Source: Roseivirga ehrenbergii
GTDB lineage: Bacteria; Bacteroidota; Bacteroidia; Cytophagales; Cyclobacteriaceae
Direction of reading: 5' to 3'
DNA length: 64,000 bases
Assembly: GCF_001593005.1 (NCBI RefSeq)
Contig: NZ_LQZQ01000005.1
Span: 1-64,000 of the forward strand
In this document: positions 53,874 to 62,739 of the stretch, piece after piece
Position numbering within the stretch: position 1 is the stretch's first letter
Layout: each line of letters opens with the position of its first letter
The notes under the pieces: generated by a model
Told to the model about the DNA's origin: nothing
The model's input: only the letters and a program-made list of their open reading frames with translations
Databases searched by the model: none
Made by a program: the position numbers and the translations under genes

Positions 53874-54014
53874 CACACCCCTAATCCCTCTCGAGAGGGG
53901 AATGGTTTTGAGGTATAGCAGATATTTTCAGCCTAAAGCAAAATGCTTTTTATGTGTAAAGGCTGAGTTATTAACTGACAAATTATTCCCTCCTAGAGGA
54001 GGGTAAGGGAGGTG
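53874..54014. repeat. Inverted-repeat intergenic element (REP/BIME-like)
   Basis: A C-rich, hairpin-forming unit (53874-53903: CACCCCTAATCCCTCTCGAG then AGGGGAAT) is followed by about 80 bp of ordinary sequence and by a second unit in the opposite direction (53985-54014: ATTCCCTCCTAGAGGAGGGT then AAGGGAGGTG). Each unit has its own internal palindrome (CCCTCTCGAGAGGG; CCTCCTAGAGGAGG). The arrangement is that of paired REP-like elements or a small MITE. The rest of the 223-bp gap is unremarkable. Confidence 0.55.
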
Positions 54015-54073
54015 AGAGGTGACTGAACACTAAAAACAGAAGCTCATTTTAAGAAATTTAGGATTTAAACTAA

Positions 54074-55003
54074 TTGCACAACATTACCGCAAATACTACC
54101 ATCGTCAAACAAACGGCCCAAAAGCTAGGTTTTGATTTCTGTGGTATTTCCAAAGCAGAGTTTTTGGCCGATGAAGCTCCACGCTTAGAAGCTTGGCTTA
54201 AAAAAGGTAATCATGGTGAAATGCGCTATATGGAAAACCATTTCGATAAGCGTTTAGACCCTAGTAAGCTAGTGCCAGGGGCTAAATCTGTGGTTTCACT
54301 ACTCTATAATTATTATCCAGAAAAAGATTTGGCCGAAGAGCACCCTGACCATTTAAAGCTGGCCAAATACGCTTATGGAGAGGATTACCATTTTGTAATT
54401 AAAGATCGACTGAAAACCTTTATTTCGATTTTAAAAGAAGAAATTGGTGATGTAGAAGGGCGTGTGTTTGTGGACTCAGCTCCTGTGATGGAGCGTCAGT
54501 GGGCAGCAAAAAGTGGTTTAGGTTGGTTAGGGAAAAACACGCTGTTGATTAATAAAGGGCAAGGCAGCTACTTCTTTTTAGCCGAATTAATTATTGATTT
54601 AGAGCTTGAGCCTGATGGTCCAATCAAAGACTATTGTGGAACCTGCACCAGATGTATAGACGCTTGCCCGACAGATGCGATTACTCCTTATGAAGTAGAC
54701 GCAAACAAATGTATTTCTTACTTAACCATTGAGCTGAAGGATCAGATTCCCGATACTTTTCAAGGCAAAATGAACAACTGGATTTTCGGCTGCGATATCT
54801 GTCAAGAGGTTTGTCCATGGAATCGGTTCTCAAAACCCCATTCAGAACCTACCTTTCATCCTAAAAATGAACTGTTAGAATTATTTAACAATAATTGGCA
54901 AGATTTAACAGAGGAGGTTTTTAGGTCAGTTTTTAAAGGTTCGGCAGTAAAGCGGACTAAGCTAGAAGGTTTAAAAAGAAATATAATAATGGCAAAAAAA
55001 TAG
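54074..55003 (+). CDS. queG: Epoxyqueuosine reductase
   Basis: A 309-aa enzyme for the last step of queuosine synthesis in tRNA. Two [4Fe-4S] motifs are seen, [16 protein letters not shown] and [16 protein letters not shown]. The N-terminal cobalamin-binding half has [15 protein letters not shown] and [12 protein letters not shown]. The start is TTG 54074 ([20 protein letters not shown]) because no ATG precedes the conserved region. It lacks the C-terminal HEAT repeats of E. coli QueG, as short versions in Bacteroidota do. It ends over a terminator hairpin (55003-55027). Confidence 0.93.
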   Translation: MHNITANTTIVKQTAQKLGFDFCGISKAEFLADEAPRLEAWLKKGNHGEMRYMENHFDKRLDPSKLVPGAKSVVSLLYNYYPEKDLAEEHPDHLKLAKYAYGEDYHFVIKDRLKTFISILKEEIGDVEGRVFVDSAPVMERQWAAKSGLGWLGKNTLLINKGQGSYFFLAELIIDLELEPDGPIKDYCGTCTRCIDACPTDAITPYEVDANKCISYLTIELKDQIPDTFQGKMNNWIFGCDICQEVCPWNRFSKPHSEPTFHPKNELLELFNNNWQDLTEEVFRSVFKGSAVKRTKLEGLKRNIIMAKK

Positions 55004-55027
55004 CCCATTGCTAAGGCTGCAATGGGC
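54994..55027 (-). terminator. Terminator between queG and the convergent small gene
   Basis: GCCCATTGC (55003-55011) and GCAATGGGC (55019-55027) form a perfect 9-bp stem with a 7-nt loop. On the minus strand it is followed by T7 (54994-55000), serving the small gene at 55045-55233. On the plus strand the downstream sequence has few T, so it is weaker for queG. Confidence 0.75.
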
Positions 55028-55044
55028 GGTGTTATTCAATAATT

Positions 55045-55233
55045 TTATTTAGCGAGTAAAAACTGTTCTTCGAGAACATTTCCGTATAAGTGCCCAAATT
55101 TTGCGTAGCACCACCGTTTTAATTCTTCTAATTCATCTCCGATTACGGAATGAATAGCCTTTCTCAACTCTTTTTCAAATAGCTTCTTGTCGAAGCTCAC
55201 CTTCGCGAGGATAGTTTTGAAATATTCCAACAT
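55045..55233 (-). CDS. Small conserved-looking hypothetical protein
   Basis: A 62-aa, mostly helical protein (MLEYFKTILAKVSFDKKLFEKELRKAI), without signal or membrane segment. It begins at an ATG and ends 18 bp before a strong terminator hairpin that serves its strand, which supports it as a real gene. The family is not recognised by eye, though proteins of this size and kind are frequent in Cytophagales. It is convergent with queG. Confidence 0.65.
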   Translation of the reverse strand: MLEYFKTILAKVSFDKKLFEKELRKAIHSVIGDELEELKRWCYAKFGHLYGNVLEEQFLLAK

Positions 55234-55376
55234 GTCAAGATCGTTTAATTGGTTATGAATCTAATGTGCCTGCCGCACGTAGTTACGAACGAAGCGATGA
55301 AGATTTAGTTACCCCAAAAATTTAAATTATCTTTAAATCCTCTTCGTTTGAGGAGAAGCGAATATAATAAATAGAC

Positions 55377-56825
55377 ATGAGAATTACCAGTTCAAAATTC
55401 ATTCTTGTCGCCTGTCTCATATGTTTTGGCTTGGTGGCAAAGGCGCAATCGACTACTATTGAATTAGGGCCTGATGAAGTGGGCCTCAATCAGCTTTTTA
55501 CAATTAAAGTAACGGTGTTGAATGGAAAGCTGAAATCGTATACAGACTTCCCGAATATTGATGGTTTTGCCAAAAGAGGAACTTCTTCTAGTAGCAGCAC
55601 GAGCATAATTAACGGGCAAGTGAGCTCTTCTCAGAGTATTATTCAACGTTACCTTCCTTTAGAAGAGGGTACCTACCAGTTAGAAGACTTTTCACTTGAA
55701 GTAAACGGAGAAACGATATCGTCTAAAGGCAAGAAAATTAAAATTACACCTCCAGTTGAAACAAGAAGAAATACGGGCAGAACACCATATGGCCATAGCC
55801 CATTTGATAACTTGTTTGGAGAAGACAAAGACCCTGAGTTTGTAGATATAAAAGAAGATGCCTTTTTGGCCCTTACCACAGATAAAGACGAAGTATATTT
55901 AGGAGAAGGCTTTACAGCCACATTTGCTTTTTACGTTGCCGATGATAACAGAGCTCCTTTACAATTTAGTGACCCCGGCACTCAGTTATCTGAGGTGTTG
56001 AAAACCCTACGCCCTACAAATAGCTGGGAAGAGAACTTTAATATTGAGAATATTGCTCCTGAGAAAGTGAATGTTGGCGGCAAGGGTTATACAAAATATA
56101 AAATCTATCGGGCCACATATTATCCGCTTAACCTCGATCCAATAGTTTTCCCTTCCGTGCCTTTCGAAATGATAAAATATCAGGTAGCCAAGTCACCATC
56201 TTTCTTCGGAAGAGACAGGAAAGAAGACTTCAAAACCTTTTACTCTAAAGAAAAGACCGTGAAGGTAAAACCTCTGCCTCCACATCCGCTTAAAGAGTCA
56301 GTAGCTGTAGGAGAGTTCTTTTTAGATGAAAAAATGAACAAAAGAACGCTAGAAACTGGTGGTAGCTTTGAATATACCTTCGGGATTTATGGAGAAGGAA
56401 ATATTTCGGGAATTACTGCACCAAAAATTCCTAGTAATAAAGCCATTGAATTCTACCCTCCAGACGTGAGCCAAGATATAAGTCGTAACAATAGTAGAGT
56501 AACGGGCTCAAAAAAATTCACCTATTATGGTTTGCCAAATGAACCAGGCGAGTACAATATGGGAGATTATTTTAGTTGGGTATACTTCAACCCAAAAACA
56601 GCGAAATACGATACGCTTAAATCTGAAGTGAAGTTTGAAGTGACTGGTGAAAGCAAAAAGAACATTTCAATTTCTTCAGTCGATTTAGGCTCGTTTTACG
56701 ACTCAATCGAAGATAAATCTAATAAATTAGAGAGTATGACTGAAGATAAGACCATGCAAATACTGGCTAATATTTTAATATTAGCTATGTTCGCAGGAGC
56801 TGGTTTTATCTACTTTAAAAAATAA
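55377..56825 (+). CDS. batD: BatD-family protein
   Basis: A 482-aa protein with signal peptide (FILVACLICFGLVAKAQS), an extended periplasmic part of beta-rich repeats, and a C-terminal membrane helix (ILANILILAMFAGAGFIYF) ending KK. NQLFTIKVTVLNGKL and GTSSSSSTSIINGQVSSSQS match the opening region of BatD from Bacteroidota aerotolerance (Bat) operons. Other bat genes are not present here, and it abuts the aroC start directly. A partner of MoxR/VWA proteins is likely from the family; function is not well defined. Confidence 0.88.
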   Translation: MRITSSKFILVACLICFGLVAKAQSTTIELGPDEVGLNQLFTIKVTVLNGKLKSYTDFPNIDGFAKRGTSSSSSTSIINGQVSSSQSIIQRYLPLEEGTYQLEDFSLEVNGETISSKGKKIKITPPVETRRNTGRTPYGHSPFDNLFGEDKDPEFVDIKEDAFLALTTDKDEVYLGEGFTATFAFYVADDNRAPLQFSDPGTQLSEVLKTLRPTNSWEENFNIENIAPEKVNVGGKGYTKYKIYRATYYPLNLDPIVFPSVPFEMIKYQVAKSPSFFGRDRKEDFKTFYSKEKTVKVKPLPPHPLKESVAVGEFFLDEKMNKRTLETGGSFEYTFGIYGEGNISGITAPKIPSNKAIEFYPPDVSQDISRNNSRVTGSKKFTYYGLPNEPGEYNMGDYFSWVYFNPKTAKYDTLKSEVKFEVTGESKKNISISSVDLGSFYDSIEDKSNKLESMTEDKTMQILANILILAMFAGAGFIYFKK

Positions 56826-57902
56826 ATGGGCAACAGTTTCGGTAATCTTTTCAGAATCCATACCTACGGTGAATCGCACGGAAAGGCTTTGGGTGTAATC
56901 ATTGATGGCTGCCCAGCGGGTTTGCTTATTGATGAAGCGTTTATTCAATCAGAATTGGACAGGAGAAAGCCTGGTCAGTCAAAAATTACAACCCAAAGAA
57001 AAGAAGCAGACGAGTTTGAAATCGTTTCAGGTGTTTTTGAAGGGAAGTCTACAGGAACACCCATCAGTATTATTATCCGAAATCAAGATCAGAAGAGCAA
57101 AGACTACTCGCACATAGCGGATAAGTTTCGGCCTTCGCATGCCGACTATACTTTCCATACAAAGTATGGTATTCGGGATTATAGAGGAGGCGGAAGAAGC
57201 TCTGCGAGAGAGACGGTTGCACGTGTTGCGGCCGGAGCCGTTGCTAAACTTTTTCTCAAGCACCACGGTATTTCATTCCATGCTTATGTGTCTCAAGTAG
57301 GCCACTTAAAACTCGATAAAGATTATACTCAACTCGACCTCACAAAAATTGAAGACAATATTCTTCGTTGCCCTGACCCGGAAATGGCCGATAAAATGAT
57401 CGAGTTAATTGACCAAACACGTAAAAACCGCGATACCATTGGTGGAATTGTTACAGGAGTGATTCAAGGGGTTCCGGCCGGTTTGGGCGAGCCAGTTTTT
57501 GATAAACTTCATGCCGAAATAGGCAAGGCCATGCTATCTATAAATGCGGTTAAAGGCTTTGAATATGGAAGTGGTTTTGAAGGAGTAAAACTCAATGGTT
57601 CGGAACATAATGATGAGTTCTATATGGACAATAACTTAGTGAAAACCAGAACAAATTACTCTGGTGGTATACAAGGGGGCATATCGAACGGACAGGATAT
57701 TTACTTCAATGTAGCTTTCAAGCCAGTGGCTACCATCATGACCGATCAAGAGAGTATTAATGAGGCGGGCGACAGGGTTACGGTTGAAGGTAAAGGTCGT
57801 CACGATCCTTGTGTAGTATCGCGTGCAGTACCTATTGTTGAAGCAATGGCTGCTTTGGTAATTGCTGATTATTTGCTAATTAGCGAGACTAATCGAATTT
57901 AG
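56826..57902 (+). CDS. aroC: Chorismate synthase
   Basis: A 358-aa enzyme that converts 5-enolpyruvylshikimate 3-phosphate to chorismate with reduced FMN, the last common step of aromatic amino-acid synthesis. Signature 1, [20 protein letters not shown], lies at the start; signature 2, [20 protein letters not shown], lies about 112-131; and [20 protein letters not shown] is signature 3. The start codon follows the batD stop with no gap, so it may be translationally linked to batD. Confidence 0.97.
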   Translation: MGNSFGNLFRIHTYGESHGKALGVIIDGCPAGLLIDEAFIQSELDRRKPGQSKITTQRKEADEFEIVSGVFEGKSTGTPISIIIRNQDQKSKDYSHIADKFRPSHADYTFHTKYGIRDYRGGGRSSARETVARVAAGAVAKLFLKHHGISFHAYVSQVGHLKLDKDYTQLDLTKIEDNILRCPDPEMADKMIELIDQTRKNRDTIGGIVTGVIQGVPAGLGEPVFDKLHAEIGKAMLSINAVKGFEYGSGFEGVKLNGSEHNDEFYMDNNLVKTRTNYSGGIQGGISNGQDIYFNVAFKPVATIMTDQESINEAGDRVTVEGKGRHDPCVVSRAVPIVEAMAALVIADYLLISETNRI

Positions 57903-57919
57903 ACTATCTCCCAATATAT

Positions 57920-59317
57920 ATGAAAAAGCTTCCTCTTCATGTCAAAATAATGATCGGACTTTTGGTCGGTGTTATCTGGGCATTTATATCAAGTGCATTA
58001 GGTTGGAATGAATTTACCACTAATTGGATCGATCCTTTCGGACAGATCTTTATTAGAATGTTGAAGTACATCGCTGTGCCGTTGGTGTTATTCTCAATCA
58101 TTGGCGGTATTTCGGGGTTAAAGGACTTGTCTAAGTTGGGTCGAATGGGTGGAAAAACTTTATCCTTCTATTTGGTAACCACCGTTTTTGCTGTAGGTAT
58201 AGGTTTAATTCTTGTAAATGTTATCAGACCAGGTGATTTTATTGATGAAGAACAAAGAATTAAAAACCGTTTACAATACGAAGAGTGGGTTTCTGCTACG
58301 GATGGAGTAGAAATTTTAGATGGGAAACATTACTTAGATGATCCTAAGTATAATGGGCTTGATTTCCGCAAGGAAATGACAGAAGCCGAAAAGAAACTAG
58401 TAGAAGAAAAGAAGGCAACGGCTGAAGAAAAGAAGGATGAAGGACCGCTTTCGTTCTTAGTCGATATGGTTCCAGAAAACATCATTCTATCTCTTTCCAA
58501 TGACAAATTGATGCTTCAGGTGATTTTCTTTGCCATCTTCTTTGGAGTCTGTTTGGCGCTAGTACCAGACGAAAAAGGGGCAGGCTTAAAGAACTTTGTG
58601 GATGCCACAAATGAGGTATTCCTTAAGATGGTAGACCTCATCATGAAGTCAGCGCCATTCTTTGTTTTTGCATTATTGGCTGGTGTTATTTCCAAAATGG
58701 CCGATACGCCAGGAGAGGTTTTGCAAATATTTAAAGGTCTAGCCTCATATTCTGTAACATTGGTAATTGGGCTTCTTTTCTTGATTTTTGTTTTTTACCC
58801 ACTAATTGTCAAGGGTTTTGTTAAAAGCCTGACTTATAAAAAGTTCTTTCAAAAAATCAGTCCAGCTCAGTTTTTAGCTTTCTCTACCAGTTCTAGTGCT
58901 GCTACTTTGCCAGTAACTATGGAGTGCGTTGAAGATAATCTAGGGGTGTCTAAAAACGTTTCAAGTTTCGTGTTGCCTATTGGTGCAACAGTAAATATGG
59001 ATGGTACTAGTTTGTATCAGGCCGTAGCTGTAGTGTTTATGGCGCAAATGCATATGGTAGATTTATCTGTAACACAACAGCTTACCATTGTTCTTACTGC
59101 AACTTTGGCGTCAATTGGTTCGGCAGCAGTGCCAAGTGCTGGTATTGTAATGATGGTTGTGGTACTTCAATCGGTAGGCTTGAACCCTGCTTGGATCGCT
59201 ATCATTTTCCCTGTAGATAGGCCTTTGGATATGCTTAGAACAGTAGTGAATGTAACTGGCGATGCCACCGTAGCCACTTTAGTTGCTAAATCTGAAGACG
59301 AATTAAAGGAAGACTGA
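57920..59317 (+). CDS. Dicarboxylate/amino acid:cation symporter (DAACS)
   Basis: A 465-aa membrane transporter of the GltP/DctA family. Eight hydrophobic segments and two hairpin loops are seen, with serine-rich hairpin AFSTSSSAATLPVTMECVE and the NMDGT motif (PIGATVNMDGTSLYQAVAV). A charged loop (about 115-180) between helices is longer than in GltP. It imports glutamate, aspartate or dicarboxylates with Na+ or H+. It follows aroC by 17 bp. Confidence 0.92.
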   Translation: MKKLPLHVKIMIGLLVGVIWAFISSALGWNEFTTNWIDPFGQIFIRMLKYIAVPLVLFSIIGGISGLKDLSKLGRMGGKTLSFYLVTTVFAVGIGLILVNVIRPGDFIDEEQRIKNRLQYEEWVSATDGVEILDGKHYLDDPKYNGLDFRKEMTEAEKKLVEEKKATAEEKKDEGPLSFLVDMVPENIILSLSNDKLMLQVIFFAIFFGVCLALVPDEKGAGLKNFVDATNEVFLKMVDLIMKSAPFFVFALLAGVISKMADTPGEVLQIFKGLASYSVTLVIGLLFLIFVFYPLIVKGFVKSLTYKKFFQKISPAQFLAFSTSSSAATLPVTMECVEDNLGVSKNVSSFVLPIGATVNMDGTSLYQAVAVVFMAQMHMVDLSVTQQLTIVLTATLASIGSAAVPSAGIVMMVVVLQSVGLNPAWIAIIFPVDRPLDMLRTVVNVTGDATVATLVAKSEDELKED

Positions 59318-59330
59318 GAAACTTTTCGAG

Positions 59331-59338
59331 TACCTTTG
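59331..59338 (+). promoter_or_regulatory. -7 element for the nfu gene
   Basis: TACCTTTG matches TAnnTTTG exactly and lies 27 bp before the ATG at 59366. No TTTG is present 19-21 bp upstream. Confidence 0.3.
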
Positions 59339-59365
59339 TAGTTCAAAAGGACTAGACAGTTAGAT

Positions 59366-59935
59366 ATGAAAGCGGTAAATATATACATGGAGGCTAACCC
59401 CAACCCAAATTCAATGAAATTTGTGGTGAATTTTATGCTTCTGCAAGAAGGCGTTAGTTTTGACTATCCAGATATGGAATCTGCAAAGGATTCTCCATTG
59501 GCTCAAGAACTATTTAAAATTCCTTCAGTAGAAAGAGTTTTCTACATGAGTAACTTTATTACAGTAACTAAATCTGAATCGGTAGAGTGGCCAGAAATTC
59601 AGAACGAAATTAAAAATGTAATTAAGCCATACTTAGAAAATGACAAGCCTTTAATTCTTCAGGAATTGGATAAAGATCCATTGTTTGATGAGAACGATTC
59701 TGAAGTTGTAAAACAAATCAAAGGTATTTTGGATGAATACATTCGTCCTGCGGTTGAACAAGATGGTGGAGCCATTGGCTTTGCTTCTTTTAATGATGGA
59801 GTGGTGAAGGTAAACCTTCAAGGCTCTTGCAGTGGATGCCCTGCCTCAGCGGTTACTTTAAAGTCAGGTATTGAGAACTTGCTGAAGAGAATGCTTCCTA
59901 ACGATGTAAGAGAAGTGGTTGCAGAAGGCGTTTAA
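59366..59935 (+). CDS. NifU-family Fe-S carrier (Nfu)
   Basis: A 189-aa protein with an N-terminal Nfu domain (about 5-90; MEANPNPNSMKFVVNFMLL) and a C-terminal NifU domain (about 110-185; YIRPAVEQDGGAIGFASF). The latter holds the CSGCPAS motif (CxxC) that carries a [4Fe-4S] cluster for transfer to client proteins. Length and layout match bacterial and mitochondrial NFU. It is followed by its own terminator (59964-59990) and by pfkA. Confidence 0.95.
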   Translation: MKAVNIYMEANPNPNSMKFVVNFMLLQEGVSFDYPDMESAKDSPLAQELFKIPSVERVFYMSNFITVTKSESVEWPEIQNEIKNVIKPYLENDKPLILQELDKDPLFDENDSEVVKQIKGILDEYIRPAVEQDGGAIGFASFNDGVVKVNLQGSCSGCPASAVTLKSGIENLLKRMLPNDVREVVAEGV

Positions 59936-59963
59936 AAGAATTAAACATATTGAAGTTATATTT

Positions 59964-59990
59964 AAGGTGATTCGAAAGGGTCACCTTTTT
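59964..59990 (+). terminator. Terminator after the nfu gene
   Basis: AAGGTGA (59964-59970) pairs with TCACCTT (59981-59987) across a 10-nt loop, and T5 closes it. It lies about 30 bp beyond the nfu stop. Confidence 0.65.
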
Positions 59991-60034
59991 ATTTGAGTAT
60001 CACTTAGATTTTGAAACTCTATTTAATGAATAAT

Positions 60035-61018
60035 ATGAAAGCGAACATTAAGAAAATAGCAGTATTAACCTCCGGGGGCGATGCACCAGGAATGAATGCT
60101 GCCGTTAGGGCAGTAGTGAGGTCTAGTGTCTACTATAACCTCGATGTCTATGGGATTTATAAGGGCTATGATGGCCTTATTAATGGAGATATAGAACAGC
60201 TTCAAGTGCGGTCAGTCTCTAATATTCTTAGCCGTGGCGGTACATTTTTACTTTCGGCTAGAAGTGATGAGTTTAGGACCAAAGAAGGAAGAGCAAAGGC
60301 TTATAAAAATTTCAAAGCAAATGATCTAGATGCCTTAGTGGTTATTGGTGGTGACGGTTCGTTCACGGGAGCTGATGTTTTTAGTCAGGAATATGATGTG
60401 CCAGTTTTAGGGATTCCAGGCACTATTGATAATGACTTGGCGGGCACAGATTTCACTATTGGATACGACACTGCCTGTAACACAGCTACCGAAGCTATTG
60501 ATAAAATAAGAGACACTGCCTCTTCTCACGAAAGACTTTTCTTTGTAGAAGTAATGGGCAGAGACGCTGGCTTTATAGCTGTAAACTCGGGGATAAGCGG
60601 TGGTGCTGTTGCAATGCTTTTGCCAGAGCACAATTGGGGAATCGATGATTTGATCAGAAGACTCCAAAGAGGGGCTTCTAGCGAAAAAGCTTCCAACATA
60701 GTAATCGTAGCCGAGGGATGTAAACTTGGCTCTGCTTATGACATAGCTGCCAAAGTAAAAACTCAGTTAGATTACTTTGATATTCGTGTCACCGTTTTAG
60801 GGCATTTACAGCGAGGTGGTTCGCCTACAACCTCCGATAGAGTTCTTGCTAGCAGGTTAGGTGTTGCGGCTGTTGAGGGCTTGTTAAATGGGCAATCCAA
60901 TGTTATGGTAGGGGTGGTGAATAGTAACGTGGTCTATACACCTATCAACGAGGCAGTAAAAACCATTAAGAAAATTGATGCTGAGGAATTTAGGATTGCT
61001 AAAATTCTTTCGATCTAG
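60035..61018 (+). CDS. pfkA: ATP-dependent 6-phosphofructokinase
   Basis: A 327-aa enzyme for the committing step of glycolysis. It has the ATP-binding loop LTSGGDAPGMNAAVRAVVR, VVIGGDGSFTGA and the catalytic GIPGTIDNDLAGTDFTIGYDTA (Asp of TIDND). It also has FFVEVMGRDAGF for substrate and LGHLQRGGSPT near the effector region. The glycine of GGDGS indicates ATP rather than pyrophosphate as donor. ATG 60026 (three codons upstream) and an earlier TTG are possible starts; 60035 fits the family best. Confidence 0.95.
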   Translation: MKANIKKIAVLTSGGDAPGMNAAVRAVVRSSVYYNLDVYGIYKGYDGLINGDIEQLQVRSVSNILSRGGTFLLSARSDEFRTKEGRAKAYKNFKANDLDALVVIGGDGSFTGADVFSQEYDVPVLGIPGTIDNDLAGTDFTIGYDTACNTATEAIDKIRDTASSHERLFFVEVMGRDAGFIAVNSGISGGAVAMLLPEHNWGIDDLIRRLQRGASSEKASNIVIVAEGCKLGSAYDIAAKVKTQLDYFDIRVTVLGHLQRGGSPTTSDRVLASRLGVAAVEGLLNGQSNVMVGVVNSNVVYTPINEAVKTIKKIDAEEFRIAKILSI

Positions 61019-61124
61019 TTAAGCTTTTTTTTCAAAAATTCTTTCACTCGAAGAATTTATAACTGAGTCAGTTTGTAGTGGTGCTCCCTGGAATATTCAT
61101 CATAGAGCGATGAAAACAAAAAAA

Positions 61125-61148
61125 AGCCCAGCATTTGCTGAGCTTTTT
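61125..61148. terminator. Bidirectional terminator between pfkA and the tRNA genes
   Basis: AGCCCAGCA (61125-61133) and TGCTGAGCT (61136-61144) pair with one mismatch, with runs of A before and T after, so it can act on both strands. It follows tRNA-Glu on the minus strand at 5 bp. Positions 61019-61116 carry no gene. Confidence 0.75.
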
Positions 61149-61152
61149 GAAG

Positions 61153-61224
61153 TAGTCCGTAGGGGAATCGAACCCCTGTTGCTGAGATGAAAACCCAGTG
61201 TCCTAACCCCTAGACGAACGGACC
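61153..61224 (-). tRNA. tRNA-Glu (anticodon TTC)
   Basis: A 72-nt cloverleaf: acceptor GGTCCGT/ACGGACT with discriminator A, T-arm CAGGGGTTCGATTCCCCTA, and anticodon loop GTTTTCAT with TTC in the middle. CCA is not encoded. It lies 10 bp after tRNA-Ser on the same strand and is followed by a terminator. Confidence 0.95.
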
Positions 61225-61234
61225 CTTAATAATG

Positions 61235-61319
61235 CAGAGGAGGAGGGATTCGAACCCCCGGTACCTCGCGGTACAACGGTTTTCAAGACCGCCGCATTCG
61301 ACCACTCTGCCACTCCTCT
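61235..61319 (-). tRNA. tRNA-Ser (anticodon TGA)
   Basis: An 85-nt type II tRNA: acceptor AGAGGAG/CTCCTCT with discriminator G, anticodon loop CTTGAAA (TGA), a long variable arm (GTACCGCGAGGTAC) and T-arm GGGGGTTCGAATCCCTC. CCA is not encoded. It is the first of two tRNAs transcribed together. Confidence 0.95.
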
Positions 61320-61388
61320 GTGTGTGATCTCCCGTTTGGGACTGCAAAGATAGTGGTAATTTTATTTTTGCAAATAGCCAGGGCAAAA

Positions 61389-62336
61389 TTATTTATCATT
61401 TGCTTCACGAATTTCCATTTTGGCCTTGTCGATAGCCGCGTTCATCTCAAATCCTACCAGTAGAATGAGTGAAATTATGAATAGCCAAAGCATTAAAACC
61501 AACAATGCCCCAATGGAACCATAAAGCTTATTATAATTGCCAAAATTGTTAACATAATAAGAGAAACCAAATGAAGAGACAATAATGGCTAGTGTTGAAA
61601 ATACTGATCCTATGCTCAGGAAATGCCATTTTTCGTGGATTGCCGGAGCCCAATAGTATATGGAAGATATGGCGATTTGGAAGATAAGGTATAGAAATAC
61701 GAACCTCAAAATAAAGACCAGATCCACAGAAATATTATCATTAATGATGGATCTAATTTCCGAATCAAGGATCATTTGTTGCCCTACAATAAGCAGTGCA
61801 ATCGAGATGATAAAGGATAGTGCAAGAATGAAAATTAATATAGTAGCAATGAACCTAATGGAGAAAAAGCCCCTAGTTTCATTGGTTTTATAGCAAGCAT
61901 TAAAGGCACTCATTAGTGAGGTCATACCATTGGTAGACAGAATTAGTGTAAGAATAAAGCCAACTGAAAGTAGTCCGCCACGCTGTTTACTAATAATATC
62001 ATGGATCGTAGTCTCTGCTGCGTTGTATAAATTCGAAGGTAAAATGTCTTTCAAAAACCCGATGATCTCATCGTTGGTGAGTTCAGGGAAGAAGTTTTGA
62101 ATGTAGGGTGTTAATGTAAATAAAAATATAATTGCTGGAAAAATGGCCATCGTGAAACTAAATGCTACCCCGTTGGCGCGATCTAGAATTTCATCATTTG
62201 ACATTTTCCTGATAAAGATCAGAATGGCATCATAAAGACCAATCTTGTCTTTCCCTAGCTTGATCTTCTGAAGAAAGGCTACCAGTTTAAGGTAATACTT
62301 GTTTTCAAATACAAATTTTAGAATTCTATTTTTCAT
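61389..62336 (-). CDS. YihY/BrkB-family membrane protein
   Basis: A 315-aa inner-membrane protein starting at ATG 62336 (a TTG one codon earlier is possible). About six helices and the conserved segments NGVAFSFTMAIFPAIIFLFTL and YYWAPAIHEKWHFLSIGSVFSTLA are as in the YihY/BrkB family. The C-terminal tail is short and charged (KAKMEIREANDK). The molecular function is not established; it is not an RNase BN. It overlaps the thioesterase gene by 11 bp. Confidence 0.88.
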   Translation of the reverse strand: MKNRILKFVFENKYYLKLVAFLQKIKLGKDKIGLYDAILIFIRKMSNDEILDRANGVAFSFTMAIFPAIIFLFTLTPYIQNFFPELTNDEIIGFLKDILPSNLYNAAETTIHDIISKQRGGLLSVGFILTLILSTNGMTSLMSAFNACYKTNETRGFFSIRFIATILIFILALSFIISIALLIVGQQMILDSEIRSIINDNISVDLVFILRFVFLYLIFQIAISSIYYWAPAIHEKWHFLSIGSVFSTLAIIVSSFGFSYYVNNFGNYNKLYGSIGALLVLMLWLFIISLILLVGFEMNAAIDKAKMEIREANDK

Positions 62337-62739
62337 CAAAATAGGGCTCTAATACTTGAACTAATTCTTTTGGTGCCTTGGTAAGTTTATTGGATTCCAT
62401 ATTTACGAAAACCAACATGGTCATGCCCTCATTAATAAGCTCATCTTGTTCGTTTCTTATTTCGTAATTGAAGCGCATTCTTACTTTCGGTATTTCTGGT
62501 ATGGTCACTTTAATAGTAAGCAGCTGATCATATTTGGCTGGGCTATGATATTTACTGTAGTTTTCGTGTACAGGCATCATAATTCCCGCTTTTTCTAATT
62601 CACCATAACTGAACCCAATTTGTTTCAATGCTTCAACTCTTGCTACTTCGTAGTACATAGCATAGTTACCATAATAGACATAAGCCATTTGGTCTGTTTC
62701 GGCATATCTTACCCTGATTTGGGTGGAAGCAGTATACAT
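62326..62739 (-). CDS. Acyl-CoA thioesterase (YbgC/FadM-like, HotDog fold)
   Basis: A 137-aa protein of the 4HBT HotDog family. The active-site region RYAETDQMAYVYYGNYAMYYEVAR holds the aspartate of the YbgC type (TDQM) and is followed by VRMRFNYEIRN. Such proteins hydrolyse short or long acyl-CoA thioesters. The start overlaps the mltG stop by 1 nt, and its 3' end overlaps the BrkB-like gene, so three genes form one operon. Confidence 0.9.
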   Translation of the reverse strand: MYTASTQIRVRYAETDQMAYVYYGNYAMYYEVARVEALKQIGFSYGELEKAGIMMPVHENYSKYHSPAKYDQLLTIKVTIPEIPKVRMRFNYEIRNEQDELINEGMTMLVFVNMESNKLTKAPKELVQVLEPYFDEK

